From contig NZ_SSYA01000001.1 of NCBI RefSeq assembly GCF_004917065.1, positions 948,550 through 1,012,549 of the forward strand: a DNA stretch of 64,000 nucleotides, given 5' to 3'. Both the position numbers and the translations under genes were made by a program. This document shows positions 34,397 to 42,191 of the stretch, piece after piece. Numbering within the stretch: the stretch's first letter is position 1; the number at the start of each line of letters is the position of its first letter. The notes under the pieces were generated by a model. That model ran no database searches and was not told where the DNA came from. It worked only from the letters and a program-made list of their open reading frames with translations. The DNA is from Geomonas ferrireducens. Lineage in GTDB: Bacteria > Desulfobacterota > Desulfuromonadia > Geobacterales > Geobacteraceae.

Positions 34397-35620
34397 ATGA
34401 TCGATTGCTGTAAGAAGCTGGGAGGGGCGCTGGCGCTGGTACTCATGCTCGCCGGGGCGGCCTTCGCCGGGAAGAGCAACTGCATCACCTGTCACGAGAA
34501 GGTGACGCCCAACATCGTAAAGGATTTCCTGGAAGGGGAAATGGGCAAGAGCGGCAGCGTGGACTGCTCCAGCTGTCACGGCAAGGCGCACCAGAGCGCC
34601 GCCGACGTCGCCAAGGTGAGCATGCCGACCGAGAAGACCTGCAAGGAGTGCCACACCAAGCAGCACGACCAGTACGCTTCCGGCAAACATGCCGCCGCCT
34701 GGGTGGCCATGGACGCCATGCCGACCAACAAGCTCCAGCCCCACGCCTACATCCAGGGGATGAAGGGGTGCGGCGGCTGCCACAAGGTCGGTATCCGCGA
34801 CGAGAAATCGCGCGCCGAAGGGCAGTACGGCTCCCCCTGCAACTCCTGCCATACCCGTCACAAATTCAGCAAGGCCGAGGCGAAGAAGCCGGAAGCCTGC
34901 CGTACCTGCCACATGGGCTTCGACCACCCGCAATGGGAGATGTGGTCCAACTCCAAACACGGCTCCATCTACCAGATGGAAGGTGACACCGGCCGCGCGC
35001 CCACCTGCCAGACCTGCCACATGAGCGACGGCGACCACAACGTGATGACCTCCTGGGGCTTCCTGGCGCTGCGCCTCCCCGAGGAGGACGCCGAGTGGAT
35101 GGGCTACCGCGTCACCATCTTGAAAGGTCTCGGTGTGCTCGACCCGGCCGGCAAACCGACCGCGCGTCTCGACCTCGTGAAAGCCGGTAAGGTCGCCCGT
35201 CTCTCCAAGGAGGAGTGGCAGGCGTCCCGCGACAAGATGGTCGGTATCTGCAGCAAGTGCCACAGTGCCACCTACGCGAAGACCCAGCTCGGCAACGCCG
35301 ACCAGATGATCAAGGAAGCCGACAAGCTGATGGCCGAGGCGATCACCATCGTCGCCGGTCTCTACGAGAAGGGGGTCATCAAGCCGCAGAAGGGGCAGCC
35401 CGCCTATCCGGACCTCCTCACCTTCTACGACACGAGGACGCCGATCGAGCAGACCCTCTACGTGATGTTCCTGGAGCACCGCATGCGTGCCTTCCAGGGG
35501 GCGTTCCACATGAACCCCGACTACGTCACCTGGTACGGCCTGGCCGAGCTGCAGAAGGACCTGGTGGAGATCAGGACCGAGGCCGCGGCGATGACCCGTG
35601 AGGCGGAACACAAGAAGTAG
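34397..35620 (+). CDS. Octahaem cytochrome, hydroxylamine oxidoreductase (HAO)-like
   Basis: The product has 407 residues from ATG 34397 with GGGGAGG upstream. A signal peptide (LVLMLAGAAFA) precedes eight CxxCH sites: CITCH, CSSCH, CKECH, CGGCH, CNSCH, CRTCH, CQTCH and CSKCH. The C-terminal helices (TRTPIEQTLYVMFLEHRMRAFQGAFHMNPDY is their core region, split here only in description) have the wording of HAO family members. It is shorter than nitrifier HAO (about 500-550), as in anaerobe homologues that reduce nitrite or hydroxylamine. The FNR/DNR-type site upstream supports a nitrogen-oxide role. Reaction direction is inference. Confidence 0.85.
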   Translation: MIDCCKKLGGALALVLMLAGAAFAGKSNCITCHEKVTPNIVKDFLEGEMGKSGSVDCSSCHGKAHQSAADVAKVSMPTEKTCKECHTKQHDQYASGKHAAAWVAMDAMPTNKLQPHAYIQGMKGCGGCHKVGIRDEKSRAEGQYGSPCNSCHTRHKFSKAEAKKPEACRTCHMGFDHPQWEMWSNSKHGSIYQMEGDTGRAPTCQTCHMSDGDHNVMTSWGFLALRLPEEDAEWMGYRVTILKGLGVLDPAGKPTARLDLVKAGKVARLSKEEWQASRDKMVGICSKCHSATYAKTQLGNADQMIKEADKLMAEAITIVAGLYEKGVIKPQKGQPAYPDLLTFYDTRTPIEQTLYVMFLEHRMRAFQGAFHMNPDYVTWYGLAELQKDLVEIRTEAAAMTREAEHKK

Positions 35621-35640
35621 CCTTAAACGGATCAAGTAAG

Positions 35641-35673
35641 AGGCGGGGCGTCGCAAGGCGCCCCGCCTTTTTG
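35641..35673 (+). terminator. Terminator after the octahaem cytochrome
   Basis: AGGCGGGGCG/CGCCCCGCCT forms a strong hairpin followed by TTTTG. Confidence 0.9.
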
Positions 35674-35808
35674 TTGCGCGCGACATGGGAGTTACCATAA
35701 CTACAACGCCCAAAATACCAGAGTTGCTCACCGTTATATTCGCGTTACACTCAAAGAGTTTCAAAGGGCTCTTTGAGAAGCGCCCCATCAATAAGACGGA
35801 GGTGACTT

Positions 35809-36228
35809 ATGCTGAAAAGATTGGCTTTGACAGTGACGATGCTTTCCATGATCACCGCCTGTGCGTCCACTCGCTCGAAACAGGACGCGAACCCCGCCTA
35901 TGCCTCCCACCAGTTCAGCAACCATGAAGTTGCCATCGCATGGAAGGCGCAGGAAACCGACAAAGGGGTCAGGATCGACGGCACGGTTCAAAACGTGCGT
36001 CAGGACATCCCCTACACCTCGCTCCAGCTCACCGCGAAGCTCATTGACGCCAAAGGCAAGGTCATGGCCAAAGAGACCAAGACCTTCAGCGGACGCTTCG
36101 CCGGCACGGAACCCTTCACCATCGAGATCCCGGTGGAAAACAAGCAGTGCCTAGACGAGCTGGACTTCTCCTACTCGTACGGGCGCGATGAGGACTTCTA
36201 CAAAGGCGGCTTCAAAAGCGTGCCGTAA
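35809..36228 (+). CDS. YcfL-like lipoprotein
   Basis: The product has 139 residues with a lipobox MITAC, so lipidated Cys18. The mature domain (GVRIDGTVQNVRQDIPYTSLQLTAKLIDAKG is its core, best summarised as a DUF1425/FxLYD-like beta-sandwich) fits envelope lipoproteins that assemble on other complexes. ACGGAGGTG precedes the ATG. It is a single gene with its own terminator. Function is unknown. Confidence 0.75.
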   Translation: MLKRLALTVTMLSMITACASTRSKQDANPAYASHQFSNHEVAIAWKAQETDKGVRIDGTVQNVRQDIPYTSLQLTAKLIDAKGKVMAKETKTFSGRFAGTEPFTIEIPVENKQCLDELDFSYSYGRDEDFYKGGFKSVP

Positions 36229-36260
36229 CCACTTATCGCGCTTTCCGAAAAACGAAAAGG

Positions 36261-36299
36261 AAAAGGCCCTGGCTTGTAATGAGCCGAGGGCCTTTTTTT
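36261..36299. terminator. Bidirectional terminator
   Basis: AAAAGGCCCTGGCT/AGCCGAGGGCCTTTT with flanking T runs on both strands serves the plus-strand lipoprotein and the minus-strand small gene. Confidence 0.85.
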
Positions 36300-36329
36300 A
36301 TCTCCAGCGATCATGCGCTTTGGCTTTGC

Positions 36330-36497
36330 CTAGTGCGGGCCGTGGTGCCGCAACCCTTTCCAGTGGCCCCAGTGACCGTGCTCACCATGGCGGAAGGCCT
36401 TGATTGAACCTGCCACCACACCGGCGGGAATCAGCACGAGCCAAGCGGTCAGGATGATCGCTACGATCGCCAGAAGCACGAGCAGTAACGTTTTCAT
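36330..36497 (-). CDS. Small membrane protein with His-rich tail (55 residues)
   Basis: The start ATG at 36497 is preceded by AAAGGAGG at ideal spacing. The product begins MKTLLLVLLAIVAIILTAW and continues hydrophobic to about residue 30, so it has one membrane helix. The last 22 residues hold eight His with Gly and Trp (HGEHGHWGHWKGLRHHGPH), a likely cytoplasmic or periplasmic metal-binding tail. Stop at 36330 is followed by a terminator. No family is recognised; ribosome binding site, hydrophobic profile and terminator support it as a real gene. Confidence 0.72.
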   Translation of the reverse strand: MKTLLLVLLAIVAIILTAWLVLIPAGVVAGSIKAFRHGEHGHWGHWKGLRHHGPH

Positions 36498-36660
36498 GGT
36501 ACGCCTCCTTTCCCCCTCTTAATAAGAAGTGTAGCACACGCGCTCTCACATGAACAAGCCGCCCCGGGGTTTGCAGGGGGCCAATCTCGGGTATCATTCA
36601 TCACGGTCCGCATCTCACCGGCATGGTGCCTGCGGGAGCGAGGATCAAAGGGGGTGTGCC

Positions 36661-39399
36661 ATGACGTCCCAGGACGCAACCGGCAGAGAGGACAAACTGC
36701 AGCGCGACCTCGACTACCTTATGGAGTGTCTCGCGGAGATGTTCCACGGCCTGGGCGAGTCCCGGCTCGCCTCCTGCCTTCCCAAGAACGGCTCGGTTGC
36801 CCCCTCCGAGGACTGCAAGTTCGTGAGGGCGTGGTCGGTCGCCTTCCAGTTGCTCGGTATGGCGGAGGAAAACGTCTCGGTCCAGACGAGACGGGCCCTG
36901 GAAACGAGCCAGGGGCTGGTAGCCGAGCCGGGGCTTTGGGGGAGGGTCCTGGAGAAGCTCTCGCGAAGCGGGGTGCCCGAGGAGGAGATCGCGGCCATGC
37001 TCGGGGAGATCCGCGTGGAACCGGTGCTCACCGCCCACCCGACCGAGGCGAAGCGGGCGTCGGTGCTCCGGCACCTGCGCGAACTCTACCTGCTCCTCGT
37101 GAAGAGGGAGAACACGGTCTGGACCCCCGCGGAGCGCGACGAGATCCGGGAGGAGATCGTGGCGATGCTTGAGCGGCTCTGGCGCACCGGCGAGGTGCAC
37201 CTGGAAAAGCCGAAGGTGCTGAACGAGCTCGCCGCCATCATCTATCACCTGCGCGACATCTTCCCGCAGGTGGTCCCGATCCTCGACCGCAGGATCTGCC
37301 GGGCCTGGCGCGAGGCGGGGCTCAAGGGAGAACTATCGCTTTTGACCGAGCGCCTCCCACGCGTCTCCTTCAGCACCTGGGTGGGAGGGGACCGGGACGG
37401 GCACCCGCTGGTAACCGCGGAGGTGACCGAGGCGACCCTGAGGGAGCTCAGGTTGAACGCGCTCATGCTGGTGCACGGGCAGCTCACCACGCTTGGCAGT
37501 CGGCTCAGCATATCGCGCCGCCTCCTCGCGCCTCCCCCGGAGCTCACCAGGCGCCTTGAGGAGCTGCGAACAAGGACCGGTGCGCCGGGGGAGGAGGCGC
37601 TCAGGCGCAACCCCGAAGAGCCGTGGCGCCAGATGGTGAACATGATGCGGGCAAGGCTCCCGGTGGAGGTGACCGGCGACGGCGAGGTCCTCTGCGGCGC
37701 CGAGGGCTCCCGCTATTGCCGGGCCGCCGAACTCGAGGACGACCTGCGCCTTTTGCGGGACAGCCTGGTTGCGCGCGGCGCCGCCCGCCTGGCCGCGGCC
37801 GACGTGGTGCCGGTTTTGCGCAGCGTCGAGGTGTTCGGCTTCCACCTGGCTTCCCTGGACGTAAGGCAAAACAGCGCCTTCCACGACGCCGCGCTGGAGC
37901 AGCTCATGACCGCCGCGACCGGGGAGAGCGGTTTTTCACGGTGGAGCGAGGAGGAGCGCATCGCCTTTTTGGACCGCGAGCTCGCCTCGTCGCGCCCCTT
38001 CCTGCTCCCGGGAACGAAACCGGGACGCGAGGCCGAGAGCGTCCTCAGCTGCTACCGCGTGCTCGCCGCCCATCTCGCCTCCTTCGGCGGCGCAGGGCTT
38101 GGCTCCCTCATCGTCAGCATGACGCGCGGGGTCTCCGATCTCCTCGTGGTCTACCTGCTCGCGCGCGAGGCGGGGCTCGCCGTCCGGGGGGCGCAGGGGT
38201 TTGTCTGCCGCCTCCCGGTAGTCCCCCTTTTCGAGACCATCGACGACCTGGAGGGAAGCGCCTCCATCCTGGAGCGGTTCCTGGGCCACCCGGTCACCAG
38301 GCGCACCCTCGCAGAGCTCCATGGCGAGCGTCCGGTGCAGCAGGTGATGATAGGCTACAGCGACAGCAACAAGGACGGCGGCATCATGGCGAGCCTGTGG
38401 GGGCTGTACCGGGCCCAGGAGGCGATGCTCGAGGTGGGGCGGCGCCTAGACGTGCGTCTGCGCTTTTTCCACGGCCGGGGCGGAACCATCAGCCGCGGGG
38501 CGGGGCCGACGAGCCGCTTCCTGCGCGGTCTCCCGGAAGGGTCCGCCGGCGGTGACCTGCGCCTGACCGAACAGGGAGAGGTGATCTCGCAAAAGTACTC
38601 GAACCCGTTGAACGCCGCCTACCACCTGGAGCTTCTGCTCGCCGGCACCGCCGGGGTGAGCATCCCCGAGCGCCGCGAACCGGGTGCCGGGCACCCGCTG
38701 GAACCGGTGATGGACCGTCTGGCGCACCGCAGCCGGTGCGAGTACGAAAAACTCCTCGCCAGCGAGGGATTTGTCACCTTCTTCCGCCAGGCCACCCCCA
38801 TCGACGTCATCGAGTCGAGCAGCATCGGCTCCCGGCCGGCCCGGCGCACCGACCACACCACTTTGGCCGACCTGCGCGCCATCCCGTGGGTCTTCAGCTG
38901 GAGCCAGGCGCGCTACTTCCTCTCCGGCTGGTACGGCATCGGCTCGGCACTCGAGGAGCTGATGCTCGAGGACGCCCCCCTCTTCGCGCAGTTCGTCCGT
39001 TCGACCCAGAGCTGGACCGCGCTGCACTACATAATCAGCAACGCCGCCACCAGCATCGCCAGCGCCGACCCTGCCATCATGGAGGCGTACGCGGGGCTCG
39101 TGCACGAAGAAGGTCTCAGAAAGCCGATCCTCTCCGCCATCCATGCCGAATACCGGCGCACCGTGCGGGTCTTGGAAGAGATCTACGGCGGCCCCCTGGC
39201 GGAGCGCCGCCCCGCGGTCCACGTCCCGCTCGCCCGCCGCGCGGACGCCCTGCGCGTGCTGCACGAGCGCCAGATCGCCCTCCTGCGCCAGTGGCGCCAG
39301 GAGGGGATGCGTCAGAACCGGGAGATGTCGGAAGAGCTCCTTTTCCGGCTCCTGGAAACGGTGCACGCCATCGCCGCCGGCCTCGGCACCACCGGTTGA
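36661..39399 (+). CDS. ppc: Phosphoenolpyruvate carboxylase
   Basis: The product has 912 residues, the usual length for bacterial PEPC. It makes oxaloacetate from PEP and bicarbonate. Conserved blocks: VLTAHPTEAKR (catalytic His, about 120), GGDRDGHPLVT, LASLDVRQNS, GYSDSNKDGG and FFHGRGGTISRGAGP (glycine-rich loop), and the C-terminal end is RQNREMSEELLFRLLETVHAIAAGL, whereas canonical enzymes end in QNTG; here the end is LGTTG. The ATG at 36661 (GGGGGTG upstream) is preferred over one 37 codons earlier. It stands alone. Confidence 0.95.
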   Translation: MTSQDATGREDKLQRDLDYLMECLAEMFHGLGESRLASCLPKNGSVAPSEDCKFVRAWSVAFQLLGMAEENVSVQTRRALETSQGLVAEPGLWGRVLEKLSRSGVPEEEIAAMLGEIRVEPVLTAHPTEAKRASVLRHLRELYLLLVKRENTVWTPAERDEIREEIVAMLERLWRTGEVHLEKPKVLNELAAIIYHLRDIFPQVVPILDRRICRAWREAGLKGELSLLTERLPRVSFSTWVGGDRDGHPLVTAEVTEATLRELRLNALMLVHGQLTTLGSRLSISRRLLAPPPELTRRLEELRTRTGAPGEEALRRNPEEPWRQMVNMMRARLPVEVTGDGEVLCGAEGSRYCRAAELEDDLRLLRDSLVARGAARLAAADVVPVLRSVEVFGFHLASLDVRQNSAFHDAALEQLMTAATGESGFSRWSEEERIAFLDRELASSRPFLLPGTKPGREAESVLSCYRVLAAHLASFGGAGLGSLIVSMTRGVSDLLVVYLLAREAGLAVRGAQGFVCRLPVVPLFETIDDLEGSASILERFLGHPVTRRTLAELHGERPVQQVMIGYSDSNKDGGIMASLWGLYRAQEAMLEVGRRLDVRLRFFHGRGGTISRGAGPTSRFLRGLPEGSAGGDLRLTEQGEVISQKYSNPLNAAYHLELLLAGTAGVSIPERREPGAGHPLEPVMDRLAHRSRCEYEKLLASEGFVTFFRQATPIDVIESSSIGSRPARRTDHTTLADLRAIPWVFSWSQARYFLSGWYGIGSALEELMLEDAPLFAQFVRSTQSWTALHYIISNAATSIASADPAIMEAYAGLVHEEGLRKPILSAIHAEYRRTVRVLEEIYGGPLAERRPAVHVPLARRADALRVLHERQIALLRQWRQEGMRQNREMSEELLFRLLETVHAIAAGLGTTG

Positions 39400-39558
39400 C
39401 CCACTCCCCGTAGGGGAATCCGCACCACCCCCTCCTTAATTCCCCATTAGAGAAGGCGCGCTTTGCTCTTAAGAAAAGGGGCGTTACGCCGAAAAGTCCC
39501 ACAGAATACGGGGAAATATCCCGTCCGGGACAGCCGCCCCCGAGCAAGGAGCATTGTG

Positions 39559-41979
39559 ATGACCATCAAGGCAAAGCTGATGTTGAACGCCACCATCGTG
39601 GTGGTAGCCGTTGCGGCGGTCTCCGTCGCAAGCTTTCTGAGCATGAACTCCATCAGGGGGAAACTCTCGTACCTCACCGAGAAAAGCACGCCGTACCAGG
39701 TCCGCACCCTGGAGTTCCAGCGCGCCCTGCAGGGGGCGACCGCCGACCTCGTCAAGGTGGAAGCGGCCCGCAGCCAGACGGACTTTGCCGCCGCAAAGAC
39801 AGAGGCGGAGAAATCGCTCGCCGAAGTTAGGTCCTCACAGGAAAAGCTGGAGGCGGTCTCGGGTGAGAAACTCGAGGCGTCCACCGAGTTCAGCAGCATC
39901 GCCCAGGAGCTCTTCGCCACCATGACGGCCCGGCTCGCCTCGGAGCGGGACTCGACCCAGGCCCATGCCCTCATCCTGCAGAAGAGCAAGGAGGCAAGCA
40001 GCCGACTGCAGGAGCTGGAGGTGAAGGTAAGGACCCTGCAACAGTCGAGTTCCGCCGCCTATACCAAGGCAAACGACGAGACTGACAAGAGTTCGAGAAG
40101 CATCGCCAGCATAGAGACCCTGAAGGTTTCACTGAAGGACATGAGGTACCTCCTCTACGACATACAGCGCTCCCCGGAGAAGAGGCGCGTAACCCAGTAC
40201 CAGGGAGGGCTGAAAAGGATCCAGCAAAACGGCAACATAAGGCAGAACAAGCAGATAGGCGGCCTATTCGCCACTTTCACCTCCAAGGCGGACCAGTTCG
40301 TCAAACTGGCCACCGAGGGGGGGGACGCGAACCGCGCCGATGCCGTATTGAAGGAGGCCCTCGCCACGCTTTCCGAGGTCGAGGACCGCATCGAGGACGA
40401 GGTCGACCGGGCCCAGGTCCAGGTCGGGAAGATGTCGGACAAGCTCCCGGGGTACCTCTCCCGCGCCAACACCGCGGTGAACGTCCTCTCCTACAACACC
40501 GAGCTCGTCTCCCTCGGCAAGTCACTCGAGGGCCTTTCCGGCCGGCTCTTCTTCGCCAACACGCCGAAGGAGCTGGACGCCGTCGCCGCCGAGTTCGCCC
40601 GGGACTACGCCCGCCTCACCGTGGTGGAAAAGTCGGTCGCCCAGCTTTTGAAGGCGGCGGGCGCCGAGCGCGAGTTGCGCAACCTGAACGGCGTGGCCGC
40701 TTCGCTTGCCGGGGTGCGCGACACCGTCTTCGCCCAGGACGGCATCGTGGCCAAGCTGCACCAGAAGATGCAGCTCCAGGAAAAGGCGGCACAGGGAGGT
40801 GCCCGGCTGCGCGAGGTGGTGGCGAAGCAGGCGGAAAAAGGGAAACAGACCGTGACGGTAGCCCAGGAGGGGCAGGAGCAGGCGATCGGGACGGTGAACC
40901 GCACCGTGCGCTACAGCATGACCCTCATCGTGGTGATAGCACTCGTCTCCGCCGTCGTCGGCAACCTGGTCGGCATGTGGATCTTCCGCACCATCTCCCG
41001 CCCGATAGGCGAGCTGATCGCCATGGCGGAGCAGGCGGCCGAAGGGAACCTGGCCGTCGAGATCGCGGCGACGAGCGCGGACGAGGTGGGGAGGGTACAG
41101 GGGGCGATGGCCCGCATGCTGGGAAGCCTCAGAAACGTGGTGGGCAGGATCGGCGAGGCGACCAGCACCCTTGCCGCGAGCTCCGAGCAGATGGCGGCCA
41201 CCGCAGGGGTCCTGGAGGACGGTGCAGCGCGTCAGGCGCAGCGCGTCGAAGGTTCTGCCACCGCCATCTCCGAGATGACCACAACCACCATGGACATGGC
41301 CAGAAACACGGCGGACACCGCGAACGCGGCCGACACCATGATGGAGATCGCCAAGGAGGGGAAGGAGGCGATGCAGTTGACCGCGGAAGAACTCCAGCAC
41401 TTCGCCGGAAGCTTCGCGGAAACCGCCCTCATGGTGGAGCAGTTGAGCGACCAGTCCGCACAGATCAGCGAGATCGGCGTCCTGATCAGGGACATCGCCG
41501 ACCAGACGAACCTTCTGGCCCTGAACGCCGCCATCGAGGCGGCCCGGGCCGGCGAGCAGGGACGAGGCTTCGCCGTCGTCGCCGACAGCGTACGCCAGCT
41601 TGCCGAGCGCACCGCGGTGGCCACAGCCGACATCAACCATACCGTCAAGGCGATGCAGGAGAGCGTGAACCGCTCGGTGACCAAGATGGGTGACGAGAGG
41701 AAGTGCGTGGACACCATCGTCGAGCGCGTGCAGGGGACCGGGGAGGCGATCGACCGCATCGCGACCTACGTGGAGCAGGTGAACGAGATGGTGCGGCGCA
41801 TCGCCGTCGCCACCGAGGAGCAGTCGGCATCGAGCAGCGAGGTCTCCCACAACGTGGACGAGATCGCGGGCCTGACGCGTGAGCTGCGCACCGCCTGCAG
41901 CGGCATCCGGGAGTCCTCCGCCGGTCTGTCGCACCTGGCCGGCGATCTGAAGGGGATGGTGGAATGGTTCAGGGTGTGA
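39559..41979 (+). CDS. Methyl-accepting chemotaxis protein
   Basis: The product has 806 residues from ATG 39559 (AAGGAG upstream). A helix at about 9-30 and another near 460-485 flank a very long, mainly helical periplasmic region of about 430 residues. HAMP follows (FRTISRPIGELIAMAEQAAEGNL), then the signalling domain with the hinge region IADQTNLLALNAAIEAARAG, GRGFAVVADSVRQLAERT. The usual DEVR is DSVR here. No C-terminal CheR-binding pentapeptide is seen. A terminator follows. The ligand is unknown. Confidence 0.93.
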   Translation: MTIKAKLMLNATIVVVAVAAVSVASFLSMNSIRGKLSYLTEKSTPYQVRTLEFQRALQGATADLVKVEAARSQTDFAAAKTEAEKSLAEVRSSQEKLEAVSGEKLEASTEFSSIAQELFATMTARLASERDSTQAHALILQKSKEASSRLQELEVKVRTLQQSSSAAYTKANDETDKSSRSIASIETLKVSLKDMRYLLYDIQRSPEKRRVTQYQGGLKRIQQNGNIRQNKQIGGLFATFTSKADQFVKLATEGGDANRADAVLKEALATLSEVEDRIEDEVDRAQVQVGKMSDKLPGYLSRANTAVNVLSYNTELVSLGKSLEGLSGRLFFANTPKELDAVAAEFARDYARLTVVEKSVAQLLKAAGAERELRNLNGVAASLAGVRDTVFAQDGIVAKLHQKMQLQEKAAQGGARLREVVAKQAEKGKQTVTVAQEGQEQAIGTVNRTVRYSMTLIVVIALVSAVVGNLVGMWIFRTISRPIGELIAMAEQAAEGNLAVEIAATSADEVGRVQGAMARMLGSLRNVVGRIGEATSTLAASSEQMAATAGVLEDGAARQAQRVEGSATAISEMTTTTMDMARNTADTANAADTMMEIAKEGKEAMQLTAEELQHFAGSFAETALMVEQLSDQSAQISEIGVLIRDIADQTNLLALNAAIEAARAGEQGRGFAVVADSVRQLAERTAVATADINHTVKAMQESVNRSVTKMGDERKCVDTIVERVQGTGEAIDRIATYVEQVNEMVRRIAVATEEQSASSSEVSHNVDEIAGLTRELRTACSGIRESSAGLSHLAGDLKGMVEWFRV

Positions 41980-42007
41980 CCCTCCCCTCCCCCACGTCCG
42001 AAACAAG

Positions 42008-42040
42008 AAGGCCCCCTGGCACATGCCGGGGGCCTTTTCA
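42008..42040 (+). terminator. Terminator after the chemoreceptor gene
   Basis: AAGGCCCCCTGGCA/TGCCGGGGGCCTT hairpin followed by TTCA. Confidence 0.8.
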
Positions 42041-42080
42041 TTGGTTAATCCGGGAATTCCGGGGAAAACTTGCACTCGGG

Positions 42081-42109
42081 CCTCCCCCTCCCGCAAGGGG
42101 AGGGGGAGG
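42081..42109. repeat. C/G-run palindrome
   Basis: CCTCCCCCTCCC-GCAAG-GGGAGGGGGAGG is a near-perfect hairpin between convergent genes. It is similar in composition to the palindromes at 23193 and 57361. Confidence 0.6.
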
Positions 42110-42191
42110 ACTGAAGCATCTTAGCCGAAAAGGGGGGCAAGGCGGGATTTGCCTTTGGCCGACCATTTCATGGCGGGGTGCCGGTTTGACC

